64,000 nt of DNA from Chryseobacterium sp. SN22 (GCF_008329705.1 NZ_VTSX01000011.1:1-64000), one strand, 5' to 3'. Positions 32,243 to 40,878 are shown, counted from the first letter of the stretch. Notes: generated by a model from the sequence alone, not told the origin. Translations and numbers: made by a program.

Positions 32243-32250
32243 CAGATTTG
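32243..32250 (+). promoter_or_regulatory. -7 box CAGATTTG of the SDR gene
   Basis: One mismatch from TAnnTTTG, 26 bp before the SDR start codon. Confidence 0.4.
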
Positions 32251-32276
32251 TAATGTTAAACTTTTAAATATAAAAA

Positions 32277-33011
32277 ATGAAAAAAGTATTGATTACAGGA
32301 GCCAATAAAGGAATCGGATTTGCTACGGCAAGACAGCTTCTGCAAAGAGGATTTTACGTATATCTCGGCTGCCGGAGCCAGGAACGGGGCTTAGAGGCCT
32401 TGCAGCTGTTACAGTCCGAAGGACTGACCCATAGTGAAATTGTACAAATTGATATTACCCAGGATGAGTCTGTAAAAGATGCCCGGATCCGGCTTGGGAA
32501 AAAGACAGATAAGCTGGATGTGCTAATCAATAATGTAGGCATCACCGGAAATATGCCGCAAGACGCCCTCCGTGCAACAGTTTCAGAATTTGAAGAAGTA
32601 TTCAATACCAATTTATACGGAACCTTGAGGGTCATTCAGTCTTTTACCGATTTGCTGGAAAGATCGCAGGAACCACATATTATTAATATCAGCTCAAGTA
32701 TTGGATCATTGACGCTTCATAACGATACCCGTTGGAAATATTATGAAAACGCCAATCTCTTTATGGTATATGCTGTTTCAAAGGCCGCACTTAATATGTA
32801 CTCCATTTCGCTGGCCAACCAACTTCCAAAGTTTAGGGTTCATCTGATTGACCCGGGATTCATAAAGACTGACCTTACCAATAATCAGGGCACCGGTACG
32901 CCTGAGCAAGCGGCAACGACGATCGTCCATACGGTGCTGGATAAAAATGTCCCGACAGGGAAATTTATAAGTGAGGATCACGGTTCCGGCACCAATGAAT
33001 GTCCGTGGTAA
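32277..33011 (+). CDS. Short-chain dehydrogenase/reductase
   Basis: A 244-aa SDR of classical length. The cofactor motif TGANKGIGFATA is at residues 7-18, NNVGITG at about 88-94, the catalytic Ser in NISSSIGS, and Tyr-Lys in VYAVSKAALNM. The Arg in LGCRSQERG after strand 2 favours NADP(H). The substrate is unknown; relatives reduce carbonyls on small molecules. It is expressed from its own promoter with a Crp-type palindrome, directly after the regulator gene. A hairpin at 33313-33333 is the probable terminator. Confidence 0.9.
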   Translation: MKKVLITGANKGIGFATARQLLQRGFYVYLGCRSQERGLEALQLLQSEGLTHSEIVQIDITQDESVKDARIRLGKKTDKLDVLINNVGITGNMPQDALRATVSEFEEVFNTNLYGTLRVIQSFTDLLERSQEPHIINISSSIGSLTLHNDTRWKYYENANLFMVYAVSKAALNMYSISLANQLPKFRVHLIDPGFIKTDLTNNQGTGTPEQAATTIVHTVLDKNVPTGKFISEDHGSGTNECPW

Positions 33012-33312
33012 GAATTGGTAAATCTGAAAGTCGAAAACAGGGAGTATATTGGAAGCCACTGATGTATACTTACCGGTCAGCTGTTAAAAAAGAATATTTG
33101 CTGATATCTGCTTACGGTATTTAAAACACAGCATCGGATAATCCGGTGCTTTTCTTATTATCCTCTGAGCGTTTTCTGAGATGCTCCCCGCTTGCCCGAG
33201 CGTCCCGCCCGTGCATTTTTTTGCAATATGACATTCTTTTCTAAAGCATCAGTTGCTTTTTCTAATCATATTTCACCAGCCCTGTCCTCAAATATTTTTA
33301 CCACAAAATAGA
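33012..33312. other. Intergenic region after the SDR gene
   Basis: About 300 bases with no gene or repeat recognised. Confidence 0.5.
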
Positions 33313-33337
33313 AGAGGACTGAATCAGCCCTCTTTTC
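33313..33337. terminator. Hairpin between convergent SDR and TonB receptor genes
   Basis: AGAGGACTGA (33313-33322) pairs with TCAGCCCTCT (33324-33333) with one mismatch, followed by TTTT on the plus strand. Confidence 0.5.
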
Positions 33338-33420
33338 AATTTTGTTATTTATGTAGCGTAGTTGTACTTAATCAGCTTACGCGAGCGCCATGCTAGTACA
33401 TCATTTTTAGAACATTCAAA

Positions 33421-35634
33421 TTAAAAATTAAAGGTATAGAAGATATTGAATGTCCTTCCTCTTCCTTTATAGCTGAATAATTCCGGAAGGCCGTACGAAG
33501 AGTACAGTACCTGCGAACGCTTGCTCCAGATGGTCTGATAATCCGTGTTGAACACGTTCTGGATTCCAAGGTTAATTTTTCCCCAATGGAACTGATATCC
33601 CACCAATACATCAGAAGTATTATAACCTTCAATTTCATTATTGATGTCATCCCTTAACTTGAAGTTCTGCAGGGACTGGAAGCGTAATGACCACCTGCTG
33701 ATATTGTAGCCGATAAAGGATACCAATTTAGAAGGGGACGCATTGTAGATCTCCTGTTTCTGCCACTCTTCCTTATTATATACCTGGGATTGAATCAGCA
33801 ATCCGCTGGCACCGAAATAGACGCCGTTATTCATGCTGTAGGAAATTTCTGCCTCGATTCCGGTATTCCTTAATTTCAGATCACTGACGAGGATCTGTAA
33901 TGTAGTTCGGTCTACGGTAATATTTTTATCGGAAGTACTCAGGAAGCCGGCAACCTGTGCCTTTAACCCACCGCTGCTGATCCGGTATCCCAGCTCAAAC
34001 TGATTCGTCTTTACCGCCTGTAAAGGCTGTTCCTGTACATTGATGCTTGACGTGATATCCCAGTTTCCGGTAGCGGTGTTAAGCTTATACACCCCGATTC
34101 CATAGTATTTGGAAGGATCGGCTAAGCTTACCCCTTGGGAAAAGGTTCCCCAGGCCTGATGCTTTTCGTTGAATCTATACAGCAGCCCTGCATTAAATAA
34201 GGTTACCTTATAGGAACTTTCTCCTCCCGGAATGGCAGAGGCAGATGTGCCGTATCCCATAGCGACCTGAGTCTGCTGCTGGGACCCCACAAAATCATCC
34301 ACTTTAACGTCAATATTCTGGTACCTGATTCCTCCGTTCCACTGTAATTTCGGTAATATATTATATTTTGCCTGAATATATCCTGCGTAACTTTCAGAAT
34401 GGTTCGTAGGATATCTTCCGAGGCTGTATTTCGTCTGATTGACCAGGCCGCCGCTGGACATGGTGAGATCCGGGTCATATACGGACTGATTTCCTTCAAA
34501 CCGCTCAAGATCAACGTCCACCCCATATGTAAAGTTCAGGCTTTTCCAGGATTTGGACAATAATGCCTTTACCCCTGAATAATAGGTATTCTGCTGGGAA
34601 GAAGACATGTAAGAAGTATTAGCGGGCAGCTTTACTGTTCCGGGAAAAGGATAAAAGCCTAATTTTTCACCTCTTGCCGCAAACTGAATATACAGATCCT
34701 GATTCCCCAGAATGTTGCTCCCCCTATATGTTACCGTTCCCATATACCGTTCCGTACCGATATTTTTATCGGAAGAGAAACCGTCTCTCATTTCCAGCAG
34801 GCCTGCATTTTTCGTTTTGAAAGCGGCAATGTCCTGACCTAAGTATAAGCTCCGGTCTCCGTTAAATTTAGAATTATAGTATTGAACGGAAGCTGTAACC
34901 GTATGATGATGATTAAATTTATACCCTCCGGTGGCAAGTATGTCCAATGATTGATTGTACTGAAGATCGGTTTGGGTAATATCCGTAAAAATCTGTTTCC
35001 GGTCTGCTCCGTACGCCCCTCCATTCTGCTGGTAAGCAATACCCAGTCTTCCAAAAAGTTTCTTCCCTTTTACGGCCAGGGACTGCGCTGCACGCAAATC
35101 ATGGTCCTCACCGCTTATAAAGCCGCTGCGGAGACCCACCTCCGTTTCTCCGCTGATCCCGCTTTTCGAAGGGATTTTAGTAATGATATTGATGATTCCC
35201 CCTGTCGCATTTCCTCCATAAATGGAACTTGCACCGGAAAGCACCTCAATTCTTTCGATGTTGAAAGGGTCGATTGCATCCAGTTGGCGGCTGATGGTAC
35301 GGATGCTGTTCAGGGACACCCCATCAATCATGATTAAAGCAGACCGCCCGCGCATATTCTGCCCGTAATTGGTCCTGCCCTGAGGACCGATATCGATACC
35401 GGGAACCAGAATAGATAACATTTCTTTAATAGGAAGCCCGCTCTTGACCTGTTCCTGGATTTTCTCTTTCTGAACGACCCAGACTGTTCCGGGGATTTCC
35501 GAAATTTTCGTAGGTTTCCTGGAGGCTACAATGACTACATCTTCAATATTTCCTGAAGCCAGTGAGTCTGTAGTGGTTTGGGAAAACACAACACCTGAGA
35601 TCAGCAAAACGACCGGAGTAAAATATTTCTTCAT
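33421..35634 (-). CDS. TonB-dependent siderophore-type outer-membrane receptor
   Basis: A 737-aa receptor. Signal peptide MKKYFTPVVLLISGVVFS-Q; plug domain at about 30-150 (EDVVIVASRKPTKISEIPGTV, IKEMLSILVPGIDIGPQGR, RGRSALIMIDGVSLNS, IERIEVLSGASSIYGGNATGGIINIITK, each split at loops); then a 22-strand-like barrel to the C-terminal RTFNIFYTFNF. The IYGGNATGGIINI signature and the length match CirA/IutA-like ferric-siderophore receptors. No N-terminal carboxypeptidase-like domain is present, so it is not a SusC-type protein. The ligand is unproven. No siderophore biosynthesis or ABC uptake genes are adjacent. A -7 box lies 21 bp upstream; no Fur site could be recognised with confidence. Confidence 0.9.
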   Translation of the reverse strand: MKKYFTPVVLLISGVVFSQTTTDSLASGNIEDVVIVASRKPTKISEIPGTVWVVQKEKIQEQVKSGLPIKEMLSILVPGIDIGPQGRTNYGQNMRGRSALIMIDGVSLNSIRTISRQLDAIDPFNIERIEVLSGASSIYGGNATGGIINIITKIPSKSGISGETEVGLRSGFISGEDHDLRAAQSLAVKGKKLFGRLGIAYQQNGGAYGADRKQIFTDITQTDLQYNQSLDILATGGYKFNHHHTVTASVQYYNSKFNGDRSLYLGQDIAAFKTKNAGLLEMRDGFSSDKNIGTERYMGTVTYRGSNILGNQDLYIQFAARGEKLGFYPFPGTVKLPANTSYMSSSQQNTYYSGVKALLSKSWKSLNFTYGVDVDLERFEGNQSVYDPDLTMSSGGLVNQTKYSLGRYPTNHSESYAGYIQAKYNILPKLQWNGGIRYQNIDVKVDDFVGSQQQTQVAMGYGTSASAIPGGESSYKVTLFNAGLLYRFNEKHQAWGTFSQGVSLADPSKYYGIGVYKLNTATGNWDITSSINVQEQPLQAVKTNQFELGYRISSGGLKAQVAGFLSTSDKNITVDRTTLQILVSDLKLRNTGIEAEISYSMNNGVYFGASGLLIQSQVYNKEEWQKQEIYNASPSKLVSFIGYNISRWSLRFQSLQNFKLRDDINNEIEGYNTSDVLVGYQFHWGKINLGIQNVFNTDYQTIWSKRSQVLYSSYGLPELFSYKGRGRTFNIFYTFNF

Positions 35635-35654
35635 CTTAAATCAGCAAATTTCCG

Positions 35655-35662
35655 CAAAAATA
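35655..35662 (-). promoter_or_regulatory. -7 box TATTTTTG of the TonB receptor gene
   Basis: The complement at 35655-35662 reads TATTTTTG, a perfect TAnnTTTG, about 20 bp before the start codon. Confidence 0.5.
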
Positions 35663-35775
35663 ATTTTTATTTAGAAGAAGTAAAAATAAGACAGTATGAT
35701 ATTTTTCATTTGTGGAAATATTAAGATGTATGGTTGGTTTGCGACTTAAAAGTTTATGCCGTCTCTTGATATTCT

Positions 35776-35827
35776 ATATATAAATGCCCGGAAGTAAAAT
35801 GATGATACTTCCGGGCATTTTATATAT
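35776..35827. terminator. Strong bidirectional hairpin
   Basis: ATGCCCGGAAGTA (around 35784-35796) pairs with TACTTCCGGGCAT (35806-35818), extended by A/T tracts on both sides. It serves the OYE-family gene on the minus strand. Confidence 0.8.
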
Positions 35828-35849
35828 CTGATACAGCTATTAAGATGCT

Positions 35850-36959
35850 TCAAATGGTTGCCTCAGGATAAGTAATGTATCCGTTTTCCTCCCCTGAATA
35901 ATAGGTATCCCTGTCACTTTCTGACAAAGGTACCCCCTGTTTAAATCTTTCAACCAGATCCGGGTTGGCAATAAAAGGCTCTCCGAAAGATACCAGATCC
36001 GCATTACCCTCTCTTAGAATTGCATCGGCACTATCCTTGGAGAAACCTGAGTTGGCCAGAATCCTTCCATGATAATGCCTGCGGAAATGAGCAAAATAAT
36101 TATCCTGCAATGCTTCCACAGGTGTACCCGTCAAATCTTCTGATGGTCCTACGATATGTACAAAAGCCAAATTATAATGGTCCAGTTGATGTAAAATATA
36201 CCGGAATAAAGGAATGGTTTCTTCGTCGGGTTTCACAATCCCTACACTGCTCAGCATCACGGGGCTGAACTTTATCGCAATACGGGTACTGTCCCAAACT
36301 TGAGTGACTGCCTCCAATATTTCAAAAATGATGCGGGCACGGTTTTCAATAGTTCCGCCATATTCATCCGTACGCTTGTTGGTGGCAGTACTGAGAAACT
36401 GTGGAATAAGCATCCCTGCGATAGCATGGATTTCAATACCGTCAAAACCTGCATCTTTTGCATTCATGGCAGCATGCTTATAATCCTCTATCGTCTGATG
36501 GATCTCAGCGACCGTCATTTCACGGGGTGTTACGGTTGCTTTAAAGCCTTCCGGAGTAAATGACTGTGATTCTATATTAACTGCCGATGGCCCGACAGGA
36601 GGTTTACCTTCCTGTAAATCGGGATGCGCTCCCGCACCGATATGACCCAGCTGTAAAAAAATCAAGCCACCTTTGTCATGGACGGCTTTGGTGACTGTTT
36701 TCCAACCTTCCACCTGCTCTCCTGTATAAATACCCGGAACGTTAATAAAGCCGATTGATTGCGGATTTACCCAGGTGCCTTCGGATACGATCAATCCGGC
36801 AGAAGCACGTTGCGCATAATATTCCGCCATCATGGCCGTTGGGATCAGGTCCGGATTGGTAGCCCTTCCACGGGTTAAAGAAGCCATAACCACTCTGTTT
36901 TTTAATTTGAGATCTCCTAAATGATATGCCTCCAGAAGAGGTTGTGAGGTATTTTCCAT
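35850..36959 (-). CDS. nemA: Old yellow enzyme family alkene reductase (N-ethylmaleimide reductase type)
   Basis: A 369-aa flavoenzyme of the NADH:flavin oxidoreductase/OYE family. The N-terminal LKLKNRVVMASLTRGRATNPDLIP (about 14-37) is the FMN-binding start. ISxxxxV-type features follow: LIVSEGTWVNPQS, FLQLGHIGAGAHP, the substrate-binding pattern GFDGIEIHAIAGMLIPQFLS (in which the more usual H-x-A-x-G-Y-L appears as HAIAGML), NKRTDEYGGTIENR, and the C-terminal phosphate-binding region ADLVSFGEPFIANPDLVERF. It reduces electrophilic alkenes and often nitro compounds using NAD(P)H. It is transcribed divergently from an HxlR-type regulator, with palindromic sites between them, so it is probably induced by electrophile stress. 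Confidence 0.9.
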   Translation of the reverse strand: MENTSQPLLEAYHLGDLKLKNRVVMASLTRGRATNPDLIPTAMMAEYYAQRASAGLIVSEGTWVNPQSIGFINVPGIYTGEQVEGWKTVTKAVHDKGGLIFLQLGHIGAGAHPDLQEGKPPVGPSAVNIESQSFTPEGFKATVTPREMTVAEIHQTIEDYKHAAMNAKDAGFDGIEIHAIAGMLIPQFLSTATNKRTDEYGGTIENRARIIFEILEAVTQVWDSTRIAIKFSPVMLSSVGIVKPDEETIPLFRYILHQLDHYNLAFVHIVGPSEDLTGTPVEALQDNYFAHFRRHYHGRILANSGFSKDSADAILREGNADLVSFGEPFIANPDLVERFKQGVPLSESDRDTYYSGEENGYITYPEATI

Positions 36960-37017
36960 CTGTTTCTATATTTATTAAACAGCGGCAAAATTCGTCCAAT
37001 AACGATAAAATAACAAT

Positions 37018-37054
37018 ATAGGGGAAATTAATACCCTGGGGATAAATTTATCCC
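37018..37054. promoter_or_regulatory. Operator region between the OYE and HxlR genes
   Basis: A perfect 16-bp palindrome GGGATAAATTTATCCC lies at 37039-37054, and a weaker related site (GGGGAAATTAATACCC) at about 37020-37035. HxlR proteins bind such symmetric sites, so this is the likely operator for both divergent genes. Confidence 0.6.
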
Positions 37055-37078
37055 TATATAGCTTTCGGATATATGACG

Positions 37079-37086
37079 TATTTTTG
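37079..37086 (+). promoter_or_regulatory. -7 box TATTTTTG of the HxlR gene
   Basis: A perfect TAnnTTTG box ending 15 bp before the ATG at 37102, directly downstream of the palindromes. Confidence 0.5.
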
Positions 37087-37101
37087 TACAAATGTCATTT
37101 T

Positions 37102-37506
37102 ATGTACGAAAGAAAAATTCCGCTTACGATTGACTGCGGCCTACATTTGACGAGGGAAATCCTTAACGGCAAATGGAAACCGGCATTGCTCAATGCCATT
37201 TCATTAGATATTAAGAGGCCCAGTGAAATGTTGAGAATGCTTCCGGGGGCGACCCGCCGTGTCTTAAACGTACAACTGAAAGAACTTGAGGACCATGGGA
37301 TCATCAGAAAGAAAACCTATCCACAGTTGCCTCCCAAGGTTGAATATTCACTTACCGAGATAGGCTGGTCTCTAATGCCGATTATTGATGCCATGAATGC
37401 CTGGGGTGATGATAATCGGGACTTTCTGGAAAAAGTTATTGCTCAGGATCCAAAAGTCAAGGAAGTATTAAAGTCACCTTGCGGGCTCATGCAGACAAAA
37501 AAGTAA
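37102..37506 (+). CDS. HxlR-family transcription regulator
   Basis: A 134-aa winged-helix regulator starting MYERKIPLTIDCGL; a TTG 18 bp upstream in frame lies inside the -7 box and is unlikely. Family features are the single N-terminal Cys (DCGLHLTREILNGKWKPALL, about 10-30), RPSEMLRMLPGATRRVLNVQLKELE (split near 46 and 60) and YSLTEIGWSLMPIIDAMNAWG. HxlR regulators with this Cys often sense electrophiles or quinones. It faces the OYE gene across a shared operator region, so it probably represses both. A Cys also occurs near the C-terminus (SPCGLMQ). Confidence 0.9.
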   Translation: MYERKIPLTIDCGLHLTREILNGKWKPALLNAISLDIKRPSEMLRMLPGATRRVLNVQLKELEDHGIIRKKTYPQLPPKVEYSLTEIGWSLMPIIDAMNAWGDDNRDFLEKVIAQDPKVKEVLKSPCGLMQTKK

Positions 37507-37512
37507 ATAAAA

Positions 37513-37552
37513 TAAAGCAGACATAAAGTCTCCTGGCTTGATGCCTGCTTTA
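37513..37552. terminator. Hairpin between convergent HxlR and RidA genes
   Basis: TAAAGCAG (37513-37520) pairs with CTGCTTTA (37545-37552) around a 24-nt loop. Confidence 0.45.
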
Positions 37553-37558
37553 CGAATG

Positions 37559-37951
37559 TTATTTTACGACCGTTGCTTCAAGCTCGATGGTTAATGTTGC
37601 AAAGAGTCCTTTAACTTCAAGCAATGTGGTTGCCTGCTGTATGCCATATTTCATTAGAAACGGCACATAAACGTCCATACAGGTATTAAAAAAACCGTTG
37701 GTGTCAGTTGTATAAATATTTAATCTGACCATGTTTTTACATTCATACCCCGATTCTTTAACGAGTTGTTCAAGATTGGCGATAGCCTGTATTAGCTGAC
37801 TTCTCATATCCGCTGAACTAGGGACACCGTTAGCATCAATGGCTGCCTGTCCTGAACAGTACAAGGTACCTTCCGGCTGTTTAACTTCTACGGCCTGTAC
37901 AGAATTTGTGTTTTTACCCCAAGCCCAAGGGTCGAATGTTGTCTTTTGCAT
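37559..37951 (-). CDS. RidA/YjgF-family protein
   Basis: The start at MQKTTFDPWAWGKN (37951) gives 130 aa, the normal family length; an upstream in-frame ATG would add nine residues. Features are YCSGQAAIDANG (about 32-43), MRSQLIQAIANLEQLVKESG, MVRLNIYTTD and FATLTIELEATVV. The canonical RidA Arg105 that binds the substrate carboxylate is not in its usual place (LFATLTIELEA rather than the P-x-R pattern, as far as can be seen), so this may belong to a Rid subgroup without imine deaminase activity. It is 44 bp downstream of the WYL-type regulator on the same strand, so regulator and RidA form a likely operon. Confidence 0.85.
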   Translation of the reverse strand: MQKTTFDPWAWGKNTNSVQAVEVKQPEGTLYCSGQAAIDANGVPSSADMRSQLIQAIANLEQLVKESGYECKNMVRLNIYTTDTNGFFNTCMDVYVPFLMKYGIQQATTLLEVKGLFATLTIELEATVVK

Positions 37952-38022
37952 TTTGCTATTTTTATTTGTGAGCAGCAAAGGTAAAATGCAGTTGTGACAG
38001 CCCTATGTCAGGGGTAAAACCT

Positions 38023-38715
38023 CTAATAAAATTTATCGAAATATTGCTGTAAGGTCATTTTATGCGGTTCAAATTTCTCTGTCAGAACCTGTATCCTTAA
38101 CATCCTGTCTAACCGAAAATACCTGAATTCTTTTCTCAAACGGCACCAGGCTATCAGAAGCCAGTTTTCTGTTGTACTGATCAATGCAAACGGCTCAACA
38201 ATACGATCTGAAAAAGAATCATCTTTGTTTACATAGTTAATGCGTACCTGAAAAAAGTTGGTCAATGCATATTGTAATTCAGAGATGTAGCTGCTGTTTC
38301 TTTCTCGGTTTATATTTTGGTTAAAACGGGTCCGGTCGCTCAGCAGATTAGCCTTGTCTTTGCCGGACTCCCGTAAGATTGCCTTGATTTTATCGATCGC
38401 TTCACAATAATCCTGCACAAAAGACCGGTCTCTGTTCTTTAAAACCAATTGTTCTGCGAGAACCAGTGCATTGGCCTGCTTTTCCGTAAACATCAGCGGA
38501 GGGATTCTGTAACCTTCCATCATGGTATACCCTCTCCCTTCCTCAGTCAAAACAGGGACACCCGCCTGTTCCAGCGCTCTGATATCCCGGTATATCGTCC
38601 TTACACTAACGTTGAACCTTTCAGCAAGATCCGCTGCAGTGATAAGCCGCTTTGACTGCAGTTGTGTAATAATTGCGGTAAGTCTTGAAAGACGTTTCGT
38701 ATCCTGGTCGCCCAT
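38023..38715 (-). CDS. YafY-type regulator with helix-turn-helix and WYL domain
   Basis: A 230-aa regulator. The N-terminal HTH_11 domain (about 8-62) reads RLTAIITQLQSKRLITAADLA, ERFNVSVRTIYRDIRALEQ and VPVLTEEGRGYTM. The WYL domain is at about 140-215 (VRINYVNKDDSFSDRIVEPF, WLLIAWCRLRKEFRYFRLDRM). WYL regulators sense small ligands or nucleic acid and often control neighbouring enzymes. The next gene on the same strand is the RidA-family gene, its probable target. No clear promoter box was found upstream. Confidence 0.9.
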   Translation of the reverse strand: MGDQDTKRLSRLTAIITQLQSKRLITAADLAERFNVSVRTIYRDIRALEQAGVPVLTEEGRGYTMMEGYRIPPLMFTEKQANALVLAEQLVLKNRDRSFVQDYCEAIDKIKAILRESGKDKANLLSDRTRFNQNINRERNSSYISELQYALTNFFQVRINYVNKDDSFSDRIVEPFALISTTENWLLIAWCRLRKEFRYFRLDRMLRIQVLTEKFEPHKMTLQQYFDKFY

Positions 38716-39026
38716 CTTAAATAATGCTTATGAACAGCTAAAGCCTGCTACTATTGTTTATGAGAGTACTTGATATTTATCATTATGCCGGTATCCGGAG
38801 TTCCGTTTCCAATTAGCGTATCCATTCGTTCTCTGCTTGCGTGAGCCATGGTATGCCATTTTATATTATTGTGTTCTTTCATTCAATCCGGTCCAGTTAT
38901 GAATTGCAAATTTAATCATGAAGTATCCCTATGCAACAAAATTCAATAGAAAATTACGTAGGTCAAATAAAGCAGAAGTATTAGAAGATATTATTGATTA
39001 GAAATAAGTAATATCAGTTTTACACA
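38716..39026. other. Intergenic region upstream of the WYL-type regulator
   Basis: About 310 bases in which I see no gene or repeat. Confidence 0.5.
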
Positions 39027-39203
39027 TTAAGCACCTTGTAGGTCATGATTATATTTCACATCAGGAGAAATGATGCAATATACCTCAGTGATAATACCGC
39101 ACTCTCCTGCTCCGGTGAGATTGTCGATCTTCGTTAAAATAAATCCTGCTGTTTCTAAGGTCATAAAAAGCACAGCATCAAAAGTTTGACCAGTTCTTAC
39201 ATC
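39027..39203 (-). pseudogene. Possible gene fragment of unknown family
   Basis: The minus strand is open from 39203 to the stop at 39027-39029 and reads DVRTGQTFDAVLFMTLETAG, then FILTKIDNLTGAGECGIITE and a C-terminus ending HDLQGA. The composition is protein-like, but there is no start codon at the open end, and the frame is preceded by a stop. It sits just past the end of the 134-aa membrane protein gene. It may be the tail of a degraded gene. I do not recognise it. Confidence 0.3.
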
Positions 39204-39215
39204 TTATAATGGGCA

Positions 39216-39620
39216 TCATCGGTCTTTATGTTTCATTGTATCGGCTACTATACTTTTAATTTTACTTCCGGTCAGAACAAAGGGGAGAATTCCAACCAGC
39301 AGCGATACCCAGAACCATGAAGGATGAATAGTGCTTATCCACAGCCATGTTACGATCAGGATTAAGCTGGTTCCCGTTATATACTGCTCCCTTTTTTCCC
39401 CGCCGCATAATGATATTACAATACCTCCTGCGATACAGCTAAGGTAAACGCACCCCAATTTGATGATAAGCTGAATGATATCGTAAGAAGTCCAGGTAGC
39501 CCGGTCAAACAGCTGCATCGAAGCTGGAAAGAAAATGCCCTGTATTTTGGCAAATACCGAACTTAAAAGACCAATGGTTCCAAATCCGATGATGATGGAA
39601 AATATTTTTTTGAAGTTCAT
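39216..39620 (-). CDS. Small integral membrane protein
   Basis: A 134-aa protein with four hydrophobic spans, at about 8-27 (SIIIGFGTIGLLSSVF), 47-72 (IQLIIKLGCVYLSCIAGGIV), 80-97 (GTSLILIVTWLWIST) and 103-120 (WFWVSLLVGILPFVL). It begins either at ATG 39620 or at the adjacent GTG 39623. That start directly follows the TAA of the FAD monooxygenase gene, so the two are coupled. No known domain is recognised; small membrane proteins in this position often help in export or redox of the enzyme's substrate, but that is only a suggestion. Confidence 0.65.
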   Translation of the reverse strand: MNFKKIFSIIIGFGTIGLLSSVFAKIQGIFFPASMQLFDRATWTSYDIIQLIIKLGCVYLSCIAGGIVISLCGGEKREQYITGTSLILIVTWLWISTIHPSWFWVSLLVGILPFVLTGSKIKSIVADTMKHKDR

Positions 39621-39623
39621 CAC

Positions 39624-40796
39624 TTAGCTGATTTTAAAATTCAGCTGATCTTCGGTGAGTACGATCGGATCAGTCATTATCTTCTTAAGTTCGATGTCAG
39701 AGGCTGCCCTGAAAGTATGGACAAACTGATCAAGCCGCTGCGCATCAGCAGGGATAAAAGAGGAGGCATTATTTCTGGCATTATCCTGAAATTTATGGAT
39801 GATAGGCTGCATCAGTATATTGTAATTGTTGCAGGCGGCTCTCAGGCCATCAGGTGTTTGGCCGATAAAATGCGACAATGCCTTCGCTCCATAGATTGAA
39901 AGCGATGCCCCCATTCCGGACAGTGCAGTGGGACAATATCCTGCGTCACCCAGCAGAACCATATTTCCATTGACCAGGTCAGGAGCTTCTACCATGCCCA
40001 TCTTATCGACGAACATGATGCCTTCTTCAGCAAAACGATTGAGCAGATCCTTTACCTCTGCGCTATAATGACTGAAAGAACGTCGCAACAGTTCCGCCGG
40101 TTTTTCTTTCATTGTCGCAAGATCACCAGTATGGTGAATATAGCACTGGACGGCAATTTCATTGTTTGCAATCGGGTAAACAGAGAGCATCTTATCCACG
40201 TCGATATAAATTTTAAAATCGCCCACATTATAGGAGTGTGCAGTCCGGAGTCTTCCACCCATATAGAGCGTATTAAAATCTTCTATTTGTGAATTTGTGA
40301 AATAACGTTTCCGTGTTGGAGAACGTAAGCCTTCAGAAACAATAATAAGATCAGCTTCCATCCTGCGCCCGTCAGAGAATGTTACTTCGCTTGTATCACC
40401 TGTTGTAGTGATGTCGGAAATCGTTGTGTTGAAAAGTACATTTACCTGATCTTTTAAGCAGCCATATAAAACGTTATGAAGACGGCCCCGGGAAATCAGT
40501 ACCGAACGTTCAATATTCCGATTCATTTTCTCATAGCTGATCCGCTGGATAACCTGCTCATCTCTTTCTAAAAAACTTACCGACTCGGATGGAGAAGATG
40601 CCGCCTGCAGTTCTTCCGTCAAGCCGAGCTCTCCCATGATCCGGACGCCGAAACTTTTCAGGGAAATCAGAAAACCTGCCTTCGTAAAGGATGGAGCTCT
40701 GTCGATCACCACCACATGATGCCCTTGTGCTGATAATAATTTTGCGGCAGTCAGTCCTGCAATTCCTCCGCCTGATACCAAAATATTTTTTTTCAT
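39624..40796 (-). CDS. FAD-dependent monooxygenase (group A flavin hydroxylase type)
   Basis: A 390-aa flavoprotein. The N-terminal ILVSGGGIAGLTAAKLLSAQG (residues 5-25) is the FAD Rossmann motif GxGxxG, with Asp in VVVIDRAP. A DG-like motif appears as LIIVSEGLRSPTR, in which the usual GADG is replaced by SEG. The third motif, LLGDAGYCPTALSGMG, binds FAD near residue 283. The family hydroxylates aromatics or inactivates drugs such as tetracyclines and rifamycins; the C-terminal helix of TetX proteins cannot be verified, so no drug is assigned. It is divergent from an AraC regulator with direct-repeat sites between them. A membrane protein gene follows directly. Confidence 0.85.
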   Translation of the reverse strand: MKKNILVSGGGIAGLTAAKLLSAQGHHVVVIDRAPSFTKAGFLISLKSFGVRIMGELGLTEELQAASSPSESVSFLERDEQVIQRISYEKMNRNIERSVLISRGRLHNVLYGCLKDQVNVLFNTTISDITTTGDTSEVTFSDGRRMEADLIIVSEGLRSPTRKRYFTNSQIEDFNTLYMGGRLRTAHSYNVGDFKIYIDVDKMLSVYPIANNEIAVQCYIHHTGDLATMKEKPAELLRRSFSHYSAEVKDLLNRFAEEGIMFVDKMGMVEAPDLVNGNMVLLGDAGYCPTALSGMGASLSIYGAKALSHFIGQTPDGLRAACNNYNILMQPIIHKFQDNARNNASSFIPADAQRLDQFVHTFRAASDIELKKIMTDPIVLTEDQLNFKIS

Positions 40797-40822
40797 TTTT
40801 ATTAACTTTTAAATTCTTATTG

Positions 40823-40830
40823 CAAAATTA
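40823..40830 (-). promoter_or_regulatory. -7 box TAATTTTG of the monooxygenase gene
   Basis: The complement at 40823-40830 reads TAATTTTG, a perfect TAnnTTTG, 27 bp before the start codon. Confidence 0.5.
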
Positions 40831-40848
40831 GTTTTACATTTAAGGATA

Positions 40849-40878
40849 AAATAGTCCTTTTCGTCATAAAAATAGTCC
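40849..40878. promoter_or_regulatory. Direct repeats AAATAGTCC, two copies 21 bp apart
   Basis: AAATAGTCC occurs at 40849-40857 and 40870-40878, each preceded by ATAA. A spacing of 21 bp (two helical turns) is the arrangement bound by AraC-family dimers. The sites lie between the monooxygenase and the AraC gene. Confidence 0.55.
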
